From contig NC_068576.1 in the NCBI RefSeq assembly GCF_025698545.1, positions 57,386,094-57,450,093 on the forward strand: a stretch of 64,000 nt of DNA. The letters run 5' to 3'. The position numbers and the translations under genes were made by a program. The DNA comes from Gossypium raimondii (lineage: Eukaryota; Streptophyta; Magnoliopsida; Malvales; Malvaceae). Below the pieces are notes generated by a model. That model saw only the letters and a program-made list of their open reading frames with translations, did no database searches and was not told the origin of the DNA. Shown one piece after another: positions 1-12,607 of this stretch (its first letter is position 1; each line of letters begins with the position of its first letter).

Positions 1-3000
1 TGCTCAGTTGCCTAAAAGTTTGCCACCCAAGAGGGAGGTAGACCACAAAATCGAGTTAGCGTCCAATGTGGTGCCGCCAGCAATGGCCCCCTATCATATG
101 TCTCAGCCAAAATTAGAAGAGTTTCAGAAACAATTGAAGGAACTTTTGGATACGGTATTCATTAAACCATCTAAATCCCCATATGGTGCGCTAGTGTTAT
201 TCCAAAAGAATCATGATAGGTCCTTGAGAATGTGCATCGATTATCGAACTCTAAACAAAATCACTGTGAAAAATAGGTATTTTATTCCTCTTATTGCAGA
301 TTTGTTTGATCAGTTTGGTAGTGCAAGATGGTTTACCAAGTTAGATCTGAGATTGTGGTATCATCAAGTTCGGATAGCCGAAAGGGATGAACCAAAGACA
401 GCTTGTGTGACACGGTACGGTTCGTATGAGTTCCTTGTGATGCCTTTCGGACTCACGAATACCCCAGCTACATTCTGCACCCTAATGAATAAGGTACTTC
501 AACCATTTCTTGATCGTTTTGTGGTTGTTTACCTTGATGATATTGTGGTGTATAGCAAGTCTCTTGAAGAGCACATGAAACACTTGAGGGAGGTGTTCCA
601 AACTTTGAGGGAAAATGAGTTGTTCGTCAATGAGGAGAAATGTTCGTTTACCCAACAAGAGGTGTCATTCCTAGGCCACATTGTGGGAGGTGGTAAGATC
701 CGAATGGATAAGAGCAAGGTTCGAGCCATCTCAGAGTGGGAGCCTCCAACCAAGGTAACAGAGTTGAGATCTTTCATTGGGTTGGCAAATTACTATCGCC
801 GCTTTGTCGAAGGCTACTCTAGAATTACCACTCCCTTGACGGACATGTTGAAAAAGGGGAAGGTATGAGATTGGAATTCAGAATGTGAGAAGGCCTTTAA
901 TAAATTGAAGCAAGAAATGATGAGGGAACCCGTACTTGCCTTGCCGGATTTTGTGAAGCTTTGTGAGGTACGTACGGATGCATCAGATTATGCTATTGGG
1001 GGAGTACTGGTGCAAGATGGGCACCCAATTGCTTTCGAGAGTCGAAAGCTTAATGAGACGGAGCATAGATATAGGTCCAAGAGAAAGATATGACTGCGGT
1101 AGTACACTGCTTACGCACATTGAGACATTATTTATTGGGTTCCAGGTTCGTGGTCCTTACCGATAAGGTTGTCAATAGTTATTTTCTAACCTAGAAAAAG
1201 TTGTCTCCCAAGCAGACTCGTTGGCAGGTTTTACTAGCAGAGTTTGATTTTACAATGGAATATAAACCAGGAAGTGCCAACATTGTGGCTGATGCACTCA
1301 GTCGAAAGATGGAATTTGCAGCAATCAGTCAACCTGATGGTTCTTTATTAGAACGCATACAAAAGGGATTGTCCCATTATCCCACGGCCAAAAATTTGAT
1401 TGAGCTTGCCAAAGAAGGAAAAACGAGGATATTTTGGCTTGATGGGGAGCTGTTATACACTCACGGACACTGCCTCTGTGTGCCACATTATGGGAAACTC
1501 CGCAAGGAAGTCATGAAGGAGTGTCATGACTCGAAATAGACGGGCCATCCAGGGATGCATCACACTTTGGCCCTTTTGGAGGTCGTTACTACTGGACTCA
1601 CATGGGTGCTGATGTTGAAACCTATGTGAAAACTTGTCTAGTGTGCCAACAAGACAAGGTTGAGTTAAAGACTCCAGCCGGTTTACTTCAACCCTTGCCA
1701 GTTTCGGAAAAGCCATAAGAGAGTTTATCCATGGATTTTATTATTGGTTTGCCTAAGTCTGACGGGTTTGCGAGTATTCTTGTTGTGGTGGACAGGTTTT
1801 CAAAGTATGCGACATTTATTCCGGCGACCAAGAAGTGCCCTGCTGAGGAAGCAGCTCGGTTATTCCTTAGACACGTGGTGAAATATTAGGGAGTGCCACT
1901 GTCTATTATCAGTGATCGAGATGGGCGATTTACAGGCCGGTTCTGGATAGAGTTGTTCAAGTCAATGGGCTTAGATTTGAACTTCTCCACGAGCATGCAT
2001 CCACAAATCGATGGGCAAACTGAACAAGTAAATGCATTGTTGGAGACGTATCTTCGACACTGCGTGAGTGCCACACAAAGGGATTGGCCAAAGTTGTTGG
2101 ATGTGGCCCAATTTTCATACAACTTGCAGCGAAGTGAGGCCACGAATCAAAGTCCATTTGAAATAGTGACGGGTCAACAGCCACTCACACCCAACGCTGT
2201 TGTGACCCATTATACAGGACCAAATCCGACAGCCTATTGATTCGCAAAAGATTGGCAAGAGAATAATGACTTGGCTAGAGCTTGTTTACACAAGGCAAGT
2301 AAGCGTAGCAAGAAGTGGGCCGATTAGAACCGAAGGGATGTGCAATTTCAAGTGGGTGACTCAGTCCTTTCTAAACTACACTTGATTTTGCGATATATTG
2401 GCTTGCACAAGGGTCTTGTGCGAAGGTATGAAGGACCGTTTAAAGTTGTGAAGAGAGTAGGCAATGTGACCTATAAGCTTGAGTTGCCAGCAAAACTTAA
2501 AGTTCACCCGGTCTTCCATGTAAGTATGCTTAAGCCATTTCATGAGGATCAAGAGGATCCGAATCGAGGCAAGTCCAAACGAGCATCGATGGGGGTAAAA
2601 GTGTCGTATGATCGTGAAGTCGAAAACATTGAGGCAGATCGGGTAATTAGACAAAAGTACCACCAACCACGGCATAAGTACTTAGTTCGATGGAAGGGAC
2701 TTCCAGATAGCGAAGCAAATTGGGAACCTGCCGAGGCATTGTGGCAGTTCCAAGAGAAGATTGACCAGTTCCATAAGGAGGATGTCACTAGGGCGTCGCT
2801 AGAACAAGTGGGGGAGAATGTCATGGGTTACGCATGGGAGCACGCAACCATGACAAACTTGTGTGATCCATCGTATTTGAGGGAGGTCATTTGGCCCAAC
2901 CAAACTAGCCCGTTGCCTGGAGAGATTAAAAGCCCATCTCAAGAGCCTGGTAAATATGGAAAGTGATCCAAGAAGATATGATTATGTAATCTTAGAGTTC

Positions 3001-3394
3001 TAATTGTATACAACTTCTAATTGTGTAAGAGATCTAATTGTATACAACTTTTAATTGTAGCCATTGATGTACTTTGATTTACACCGTTGATTTTAGGGAG
3101 GCTCAACTATAAATAGAGACCTCTCTGCTCATTGTAATTCGTTTAGTTATCAATAAGAATTTTGAGAGTATTCACTCAAACTTTCCTCTCAAGTGTTCTT
3201 GCTTTCCCGTGGCTTTCGTTCATCTTTTAAGGTTCGTTCTTGCTTTGTTCTTCTGCTGTTCTTCGTGAGAGAGAGCAGTAAGAGAATTATGTTGAATCCT
3301 TTATCGTTGCAAGTTAGGCTGACTTAGGTGTTTTTGAGCAAAGAAGCTGCCTAAGGCCGCACGGATCCCGTGGGAAAAACCTAAGTCCGTGACA
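1..3394 (+). mobile_element. Decayed Ty3/Gypsy LTR retrotransposon with chromodomain, 3' part
   Basis: The left end of the window lies inside the pol region of an LTR retrotransposon. In order there are a reverse transcriptase (about 8-870, active-site motif YLDD near 530-545), an RNase H region (about 905-1200), the integrase zinc-binding and core regions (about 1540-2240), and a C-terminal chromodomain (about 2600-2770, motif YLVRWKGLPDSEANWEP). The chromodomain marks a chromovirus-type Gypsy element. The copy is dead. In-frame stops lie at 866-868, 1192-1194, 1537-1539, 1716-1718, 1887-1889, 2238-2240 and 2325-2327, and the frame shifts near 1080-1090 and again near 1575-1600. Gag, protease and the 5' LTR would lie left of the window. 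The similarity is read from conserved motifs; the lineage within chromoviruses is not resolved. Confidence 0.93.
2965..3394 (+). repeat. Probable 3' LTR of the Gypsy element
   Basis: The sequence right after the chromodomain reading frame starts with TG (2965) and can be closed with CA near 3394. It carries a TATA-like box (ctataaatagag, about 3108-3119) and a T-rich, then structured leader typical of an LTR promoter and R region. The purine-rich stretch just before 2965 could be the polypurine tract. The partner LTR is outside the window, so both ends are estimates. Confidence 0.6.
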
Positions 3395-5760
3395 CATACA
3401 CGTGTCATAGATTTTTAGTATATTATAGTTTTTTTATAGCATATTTATTATAATAATGAGTTATTATAAATTTATTTATATTAGCACTACAATTTAAGTT
3501 AAATATTTGTTAATATCAAAATAATAATTTGATATCGTGTAAATTATTTTTAAATATTTTTATTTTAATTTAACTTTATGTATTCCATATATTATAATAT
3601 TAACGAATTTACATATTTTTAAATATATCTTTTTAACTTTCAATAAAATATATCTTTTCTACTTTATATCATCATTATAAAATAGACATTTATTATGAAA
3701 TAATAATAATAATGCAAAAACACAAAACAATAAAAGATGATAAGCGGGATTTCTATTGCATTTATTTCTTTTTCATCACATTACAAGTAGTACACTCATA
3801 TATATATAGAGAGAGAGATATTAGACTCTTCGCTTTCTAATACATAGATAGAAAAATGGTTAACTAGATGAAAGGTAAAAGTTAAAGAATATGAAAGGTT
3901 GAACATCCACTTAATAGTATTCATAACAACATTTTATTTTTTCAAGTGCTTTTGGACAAAATGTTAAAATTTGCCAATGCGTTTAAAAAATATTTTTCAA
4001 CATGAATAACAATCTGACTCTAATATATGTTCAATTGAGTGCTAATGAACTCGATATCCCTTAAGCATCATTTCAAAAATAATTTTAATTATAATAATAA
4101 ATTGACCTTAATATTTGTCAAGTCAGGTATGAAAGAACTCGATATCCTTTAATTATGGTTTCAAGTTGTGAAAAAACTGATCTCTCATTTAAAGTATCAT
4201 CTTACTCAATTTTATATTTAGCCGAAATTCAATGTAATAATAAAAGAAAAACAAGTGTACCATAAAAAGGATTATTTACTATTCTCAAGTTTCCTTTATG
4301 CTAAGAAAGGTAAAAGAGGAAAAAAAGAAAAAGAAAAACATAAAGGAAGGGTTGTTTACTCTTACAGTGCAATAGTCAATTAAAAAGTTCCAAAGCGTAC
4401 TGTAAGCTCAACAATCAAAGCTTAATGCACCTTTGTGTGTAAGGACACCAAAAAGGATACACCTTTGTGTGTAAGCTGCTTCGTTAACAAGTTTATTATT
4501 TGAATAAAGTGTGATTTCAAACATTTTTATTGTTATTAAAAATAAAAAATAATGCAAAGCTAAAAAACCTAGGTATAATCATAGATCTAAAGAAAAAGTA
4601 AATCAACTATTTTTATTTGAATCTACAATTTAAGTTTATTTTTAAAAATAAATTCTTTCTATTTTATAGTTGAAAAATAAAATCTAAGAACATAATTTTA
4701 ATGTTTTATAAGGGTAACTATGTAATTTAATGTTTTAAAAAATAGTTTATTTCTAAAACACTCACTATTTTACAGTTAAAAAATAAAATCTAAGAAAAAC
4801 ATAAGGGTAACTATGTAATTTAATGTTTTATAAAAATAGTTTATTTGTAAAAACACCCACTATCTCATTATTATATAACTCCTCTTCTCCTCAATGCCCA
4901 CTTTCCTTTTAATATTTTCATTATTTTTCTAAATATAAAATTTATATATATTCATTTGTATATGATTTTTCACTTAATTATCTTTTGAGAAATCTTAAAA
5001 CATTTTAATCAGATACTTATAAATTAAATAATTATCTTTGACCTTCTTAAAAACATAATAATAAACATTCATGGTTGTTTTTTTTATTAATTTAAACTTT
5101 TTTTTTAAATATTTTTGTTTTAATGTATAACATAATAAAATATTAATTAATCAACCTCTATTTAAGTCGCTTTCGCTCACTGCCCTTCTTTTATGTTTGC
5201 CAAGCGAGTCTTTTAATTTTCTCTGCATAGTAGCGACTGAAGGAGTGGTATTTGGTAGTACGCCCTTTTCCTCTCTGTTTTTTTTTTTTTAAAATTTAAT
5301 TTAATTTAATTTATTTCATTCACTTTTTTATTAACATTATTGGTTGATAAGCGGTTTTCCGGTAGCGGTTTTCCGTCGAAGCTTGTACGCGTTTCTGTTT
5401 ATTTCTTCTTATTGTTGATGGATCTACGGTTTTTCTTTATTTTTTAACTGATTTTTTTTTCGCTCGTTTGTGTTTTTTTTTTACTACGATTTCTTAGATC
5501 TTTGTTTACTGCTTTGTCTTATCTAGGGTTTGACGGGATCTTAGCGTTTTTTAAGCTATTGTTGTTATGTATTAGGGTTTTCATTTCGCTGTTTGACTGT
5601 GATATGTTTTGCTTCATTTGATCTGTTATATGATTGCGTATTTTCACTCTCTTTAAATTAGGATTATTTGATGTTTAGGGTTTAGTTATGTTATGATAGT
5701 GGAGAACGCTTTTAAAGTTACATCAAGGAGAATAACTTTTTATTTTTTGTTTTGAAAACA
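3395..5760. other. AT-rich spacer, then AGO1 promoter and 5' leader
   Basis: No coding exon is visible. The left two thirds is AT-rich spacer with a (TA)n(GA)n microsatellite near 3798-3820. A TATA-like tatttaag lies near 5158-5165, followed by pyrimidine-rich leader-like sequence, so AGO1 transcription may start around 5180-5200. A leader intron probably ends with the AG at 5760-5761, 42 bases before the AGO1 start codon. Its donor cannot be chosen with confidence. Confidence 0.5.
4661..4862. repeat. Tandem duplication, about 106-bp unit
   Basis: Two adjacent imperfect copies, 4661-4766 and 4767-4862, share the blocks ataaaatctaagaa, aagggtaactatgtaattta and aatagtttattt in the same order. 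The second copy is shorter by an internal deletion. The unit lies about 0.9 kb upstream of the AGO1 start codon. Confidence 0.75.
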
Positions 5761-5803
5761 GGCTTAGTGCTTGTTGGCTTTCTGTCCTTGTGCAGTTATC
5801 TTC

Positions 5804-8800
5804 ATGGGTAGGAAGAAGAGAAGTGATAATCCTTCTGGAGGCGAGAGCTCTCAGTCTCATGATTCTGGTGCTGGTAGTGGTCAGGGTCCCCAACGTCCTC
5901 CTCAACAACAAGGGGGAAGTGGAGGTTACTCGGGTGGACGAGGTTGGGCTCCACAATCCCAGCAAGGAGGTCGGGGTGGTTATGGCACTGGTGGTCGGGG
6001 TCGTGGAATGCCACAACAGCAGTATGGTGGAGGACCTCCTGAATACCAAGGTAGAGGAAGGGGAGGTTCTTCTCAGCAAGGAGGTCGTGGGGGGTATGGT
6101 GGCGGTCGAGGTAGTGGTGGCCATGGTGGAGGACCTTTTGCTGGTGGACCATCCCGACCACCTGTTCCCGAGCTGCACCAAGCAACCCAACCTATGCAAG
6201 TTGAGGTGATCCGCCAGCCTGCTCTGTCTGAGGCAGGCTCGTCATCCAGGCCACCACCTGAGCCTGTACCATTAACCGAGCATTTTCAGCAGCTTTCCAT
6301 CCAGCAAGAAGCTGGCCAAGCAATTCAGCCAGTCCCTCCATCAAGCAAGTCAGTGAGGTTTCCTCTTCGACCTGGAAAGGGTAGCACTGGCACAAGGTGC
6401 ATTGTCAAAGCTAATCATTTCTTTGCTGAATTGCCAGATAAAGATTTGCACCAGTATGATGTGAGTTCTTTTATAATAAGCCTTTTCTTTGTTTCCTTTA
6501 TCTGCTGATTCTTGATTAGCATTGTCAATGGAAATAGGTTACTATTACACCGGAGGTAGCATCTCGAGGAGTGAACCGGGCTGTCATGGAGCAGCTAGTG
6601 AAATTATATAGAGAATCACATCTAGGAAAGCGCCTTCCTGCTTATGATGGCCGGAAGAGTCTTTACACTGCTGGGCCTCTCCCTTTTGTGTCCAAGGAGT
6701 TTAAGATCACCCTTACTGATGAGGATGATGGTTCAGGACAGCCAAGGTTGTTGATTGATTCCCTTTTTATTTTCATTCAATATTCATTTGCACATTTATT
6801 TGTTGTTATGCTGCTTCTATTTTTGCTAGAACTTGTTTTTTAGAAAAAAAAAATATATCCTTCTCACATTTGTCCATAGGATCTGATGTTAGAAACTTCA
6901 AAAGTTTGTTCTGGCTTGGAAGTGTCAAGGTTTCATTTTGTTTCAGAAAACATAGTCCATTTTCATTTTCGTGAAGCATTGTTTTAAGAGAAAAATGGAT
7001 TTGTTTCAAATATAAAACAAGAAAAGAAAAATGTTTTCAAATTAAATGGGTTAACCTAAAACATTTTCTATAAAAACTGTTTTTCAGAAAATGAAAAGGG
7101 AAAATAAAAATGTTCTCTCAAACCAACTGATTTCTAAATGCCTTCTGACTGGTAATGGGTTGTATGGAATGGGACATTGAATTGTTTTTTTGTTGACATC
7201 TGTGTTCCATCACTTATTATATATTCTTGATGCAGAAGAGACCGGGACTTTAAAGTTGTAATCAAATTGGCTGCTCGTGCTGATCTGCACCATCTTGGAC
7301 TCTTTTTGCAAGGGAAACAAGCTGATGCACCTCAGGAAGCTCTTCAGGTTCTTGACATTGTTCTTCGTGAATTACCTACTACCAGGTACTGCGTTTTGGT
7401 TATTATTATTTTTTCATCTGTTTACCATGCTGCTTCTGGCTTTCAAATTTTGATACATGTGAGGGTACAGGTATTGTCCTGTTGGCCGTTCATTCTACTC
7501 ACCCGACCTAGGGAGAAGGCAGCCTTTGGGTGAGGGATTAGAAAGCTGGCGTGGCTTTTATCAAAGCATTCGTCCTACACAGATGGGACTATCGCTGAAT
7601 ATTGGTATTGTTGTTATGAGACAACCATTTTCATTTGATCTATATTGCATGCCTGGGTGGTTTATTCATATGTCATTGCACCTGTATTTTATCTCTGTGC
7701 CTTAATCTAACCTGGTCTTATGGTGACAATTATCTGCTGGACAGATATGTCTTCTACTGCTTTCATTGAGCCTTTGCCTGTTATTGATTTTGTAACACAA
7801 TTGCTAAACCGCGATGTTTCTAGACCACTATCTGATGCTGATCGTGTGAAGGTAAGATTTTCTTAAATTTCCTTCTGATTGGAAATATTAAGTACCGATT
7901 ACTTTGTCATCTTTGTTATTTAGTCTTTCTTATTGGTAAACCAGCTATTTCCTGACATCTATTATTAGGGATTGTGCATGATTTCATTTGTTTCAGCAGG
8001 TGAAAAAGTCTGCTAGAAAATAGTATGTTCTCCCTTTAGTTATCATCCTACCATGTTCATTTTGGTTTTCTTTTTTGATGAATAGATTAAAAAGGCTCTT
8101 AGAGGAGTCAAAGTAGAAGTTACACATCGTGGCAACATGCGAAGAAAATATCGAATATCGGGTTTAACATCACAAGCAACTAGAGAGTTGACGTGAGTAT
8201 TACTATAATTCTTTGATGTGATGTCTTTTAGAGGATCTCTATTTTTGTAATGTGAATTGTATGCATTATTTTTTTAACCTGTAAGTATAGAAAATGTTTA
8301 ATCTGTTTCAAGCAACTAAATTGTCTTTTAAAAAGTCGCATAATATTATTGAACATAAGCCTTTTTCTGATATTGTGCTTTGCGAACATAGGCCAATATT
8401 AGAGCAATGATCTATGTGTTAGATTTCCTTGTTACTTGTGATATGGTGTCGGTCCTAATTCTCTAACAGACTTTATTGTTTATAGTTTTCCTGTAGATGA
8501 TAGAGGTACAATGAAATCTGTTGTGGAGTATTTCCACGAAACTTATGGTTTCATCATTCAACATACCCAATGGCCTTGTCTACAAGTTGGAAACCAGCAG
8601 AGACCAAATTATTTGCCAATGGAGGTAAATTCCTTTAGACTGAGGAGGTAATTGGTATATGGATATGCTGTGCTAATGACTTGTGATTCACGTAGGTATG
8701 CAAGATTGTCGAGGGTCAGAGGTACTCGAAGAGATTGAATGAGAAACAGATTACTGCTTTACTAAAGGTCACCTGCCAGCGTCCTCAGGAAAGAGAGTAT

Positions 8801-11800
8801 GATATTATGAAGGTCCGACATTTTTGCTTTTTCTTTTGTGTTTCTAAACACTTTTGCTTTATCTCGCCTCACTATTTTTTTTCATTTTTTGTATGATGAG
8901 TGGATGTGACGTATTAGTCTGTAATAATTTGCATCAAAACTACTTAAATTGTCTCCTTTTTTATTTTTTTGTCTGTAGTTTTCATGTGAACAATTGCCTT
9001 GTAAAAATATAATTATTGTATGCCAAACTGTGTTCAACTCAAGGGCTAAATAATAAGTGAGAACTAATATAATATCCATCTTGTGATTACCTTTGGATCT
9101 AAAAATCTACAGCATATTTGTGTCTTCCTATCACCTTTTGCTTGAACTTTTTCTTATACAAAATTGTCAATTAAGTTAATGGTTTGTTACTGGCGGACTA
9201 ATTTGTTAAATTCCTTTATAGACGGTACAACATAATGCTTATCATGAAGACCCGTATGCTAAGGAATTTGGAATTAAAATTAGTGAGAAGCTTGCTTCAG
9301 TTGAAGCGCGTATTCTGCCTCCACCGTGGGTAAGTTATCAATTATTGTGTTCTTTTTTCTGCAATTTTATAATTCCTTTCATATTTTTATTTGTGATTGA
9401 TTTTTGTTCTCTGTGCAGCTTAAATATCATGATACTGGTAAAGAGAAGGATTGCCTGCCTCAGGTTGGGCAATGGAATATGATGAACAAGGTATCTCTTA
9501 CTGTTTCAAAGCTAGGTCATACATTTTAGTTGTTGAATTTCCATTCACACTGTGTATTTGGTTTTAATTTAAACTAGTCTTATCCATACCGAATCTATAG
9601 GTAGAATAGATAAATGACTTGGTTACCTACTTGAAAAGAAAAGGAGTTATAGGTATCCTAACTGCATGAAGTTCATCTGTTCAATCTCGAATGGTTGAAT
9701 GTGAAGTCTTGTGCTTTTTCTGATTTCTAATTATTTTGTTGCAGAAAATGGTTAATGGTGGGACTGTAAACAACTGGATCTGCATAAACTTTTCTCGGCA
9801 AGTCCAGGATAGTGTGGCACGGAGGTTTTGTTATGAGCTTGCACAAATGTGTTACATCTCTGGCATGGTAAGGGAGTTGTAGTGCACTCTGACATTAGTC
9901 TGTCTTTGTGATCTCAATTTGGTACTGTTTTTATTTTGAATAGAATTCTTTTTAACATTGATGCTCATGTCATTTGCAGGCCTTTACTCCTGAACCAGTG
10001 CTTCCTCCAATTAGTGCTCGTCCTGAGTATGTTGAGAAGGTTTTGAAAACACGGTATCATGATGCCATGATTAAATTGCAGCCGCAGAACAAAGAACTTG
10101 ACCTGCTTATTGTTATTCTTCCAGATAATAATGGCTCTCTTTATGGTATAAATTTTCTGGTCTGAAATTTGTTTCTTTAAAAAAGATTCATGCTGATCTC
10201 TGAATCATTCTATTTCCCTTGCAGGTGATTTGAAAAGGATTTGTGAGACTGATCTTGGTATTGTTTCCCAGTGCTGCTTGACTAAACATGTATTTAGAAT
10301 GAGCAAACAATATTTGGCCAATGTGGCATTGAAAATTAATGTCAAGGTTGGGGGAAGAAATACTGTTCTTGTTGATGCAATATCACGAAGGATACCTCTT
10401 GTCAGTGACCGTCCGACTATAATTTTTGGTGCTGATGTTACCCATCCTCACCCTGGGGAGGATTCAAGCCCTTCTATTGCAGCTGTATGCTTTCTTATCT
10501 GTTTTTAATGCTTGCATTTTTCTTTCCATGATTGTTGTATTTGAAATTGTAATCATAAAAAAATGTTCAGGTTGTTGCCTCTCAAGATTGGCCAGAGGTT
10601 ACAAAGTATGCTGGCCTGGTTTGTGCTCAAGCTCATCGACAGGAGCTCATCCAAGATTTATTCAAGACATGGCAGGATCCTGCAAGGGGGACTGTTTCTG
10701 GTGGCATGATTAAGTAAGGTTTTCTTCCTGTGCTTTTAATTATTAACTTGATCCGTTTCATAGATTTCAACTGTAGTTTATTTGAATTTGGTTTCTTATT
10801 TTTGTTCTCTGGTGATACAGGGAGCTCTTAATATCTTTCCGACGAGCCACTGGACAGAAGCCACAGCGCATTATATTCTACAGGTACGGTTGAGCTCCTT
10901 TTATTCTCTTCCCCTGCCCCTTCTTTTCTCTTGGTTTTATTAATTTATTAATGTTTTTATTTTCTATATGCAGAGATGGTGTCAGCGAAGGCCAGTTCTA
11001 TCAAGTTCTGTTATATGAACTTGATGCTATTCGTAAGGTAAGGCTGTTCTGTTGACTACATTACTACCAACAATTCGAACGTCAGTTTGTAGTTTAAAAA
11101 CTCTATCTCATTCACTCGTCATCAAGTTGACTCTCTACACATTTAACCTCAGGCATGTGCCTCATTGGAGCCAAATTATCAGCCTCCTGTTACATTTGTT
11201 GTGGTGCAAAAAAGGCATCATACAAGGTTGTTTGCTAACAATCATAATGATCGCCGTTCTGTAGACAGGAGTGGGAATATTTTGCCTGGTAAGGAGTTAT
11301 CTGTTTTAAATTTACTATGGTTTCACTTTTGTCTCGTAATCTATTACTTAAATCCTTTATGTTTTCTACAGGCACTGTGGTGGACTCCAAAATTTGTCAC
11401 CCAACGGAGTTTGACTTCTACTTATGCAGCCATGCTGGGATTCAGGTTTGATTTGCTTTCATTTCTGTACTAGAATGTTTGTATCTTTTTGTCTGCTTTG
11501 GTATTATTAGTTTAGTTGGTCGTACTAATGTGTGTTTAATATCTTTTTCGCCTTGGTACAGGGTACAAGCCGTCCAGCTCATTACCATGTGCTATGGGAT
11601 GAGAACAAGTTTACAGCTGATGCATTACAGTCCCTTACAAATAACCTTTGCTATACGTATGTTCTTTGCCTCATCTTTTTTTCTTTTTTTTTTTGAGGCA
11701 GTAATATGATTTGGCATCTGAACTTATTTTAACCTTTTGCAGATATGCAAGGTGCACACGATCAGTGTCAATTGGTAAGTTCTAGTCATCCAAATGGAAA

Positions 11801-12093
11801 TTGAGTTGTCTTTTAGTTTTCGACTCCTTGCCCCAATTTAACAATCTTGAAACTAACAAATGTATGCAGTTCCCCCTGCGTACTACGCACATCTTGCTGC
11901 ATTCCGAGCTCGGTTTTATATGGAACCAGAAACATCAGACAGTGGATCAATGACAAGTGGCACAGCTGCAGGGCGTGGAGGTGGAGCTGCAGCTGCTGGT
12001 GGGCGTAGCACAAGAGGACCGGGTGCTAGTGCTGCCGTCAGACCTCTGCCTGCCCTCAAGGAAAATGTCAAGCGTGTTATGTTCTACTGTTAA
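5804..12093 (+). CDS. AGO1: ARGONAUTE1, small-RNA slicer
   Basis: Core protein of the RNA-induced silencing complex: it loads miRNAs and siRNAs and cleaves paired mRNAs. Exons: 5804-6460, 6538-6746, 7236-7385, 7471-7604, 7745-7851, 8086-8192, 8486-8624, 8696-8812, 9222-9329, 9419-9490, 9745-9867, 9980-10145, 10225-10484, 10571-10713, 10821-10883, 10974-11037, 11153-11288, 11372-11445, 11562-11656, 11743-11774, 11870-12093. All phases join to 1060 codons including the stop, close to the 1048 aa of Arabidopsis AGO1. The N-terminus ([10 protein letters not shown]) is Gly/Gln/RGG-rich, followed by N, PAZ, MID and PIWI domains. The slicer tetrad is intact: D767 ([12 protein letters not shown]), E808, D853 (RDGVSEGQ) and H993 (YYAHLAAF). 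The protein ends with the family tail [17 protein letters not shown]. The start is the first ATG after the leader intron and matches the family start. The miR168 site in exon 1 and the tail separate it from AGO5 and AGO10. Confidence 0.97.
6165..6185 (+). promoter_or_regulatory. AGO1: miR168 target site in AGO1 mRNA
   Basis: This 21-nt stretch in exon 1 encodes part of PELHQAT and reads ttcccgagctgcacca followed by agcaa. Against the complement of plant miR168, as I remember it, there are two mismatches, one near the middle-5' part of the site and one opposite miRNA position 2. The cleavage position, opposite miRNA bases 10-11, is paired. The same site in the same codons mediates AGO1 feedback control in other plants. 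Confidence 0.93.
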
Positions 12094-12607
12094 GGGAGTG
12101 CTTGTATTTTGAGCATCTATTTTGTTGGGCTTTGCTTATTGGTATTTCGAACAATATCTAGTTTGTTTGGTGTTGCATGGATTATTGAACTAAACTTGTT
12201 GAACTATGGTGTTAAAACTATGTTAATTTTATGATTTTTCGCTTGTGAACATTAAATAATGTCTTGTATTGTACTTGCTGTTCCTTTGCTACTAAAGTAA
12301 CTTTAAAACCCAAGTTGTTTAAACTTGAAAATGGATTCATGGTAGGTATCTCATCGGAAGGTATCTTTTGCTTGGTCAATTCTCTCATTGCTTCAAATAT
12401 TTGGACATTGACTGAGCATATTTGAACTTGAATTTTTGTTGATGAGATATGGTGAAAATGTTTGAAATGAGCCTACTTGTCTTTTATGCATGTTAATCGG
12501 GACAAAGGCTCCAAATTATCGAGTTTGATTATGCAGAACAACTTGTACATTTTTACTCATGGTAAGCCAGTAAAACGTAGTCTTGAAAGCATGTATATAG
12601 AGGGTAA
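12094..12607. other. Convergent 3' ends of AGO1 and PP2A-B55
   Basis: Only 514 bases separate the two stop codons, so this stretch must hold both 3' UTRs. It is T/A-rich on the AGO1 strand with AATAAT-like poly(A) signals (for example near 12255). No other coding sequence is visible. The transcripts may overlap tail to tail. Confidence 0.7.

Noticed and set aside
529-777. Minus-strand open frame across the reverse transcriptase
   Set aside because: It is the antisense of the conserved Gypsy RT frame and has no family features.
5723-6199. Minus-strand and second-frame open frames over AGO1 exon 1
   Set aside because: The Gly/Gln-rich repeats of AGO1 exon 1 keep other frames open; only the plus-strand frame starting MGRKKRS matches a family.
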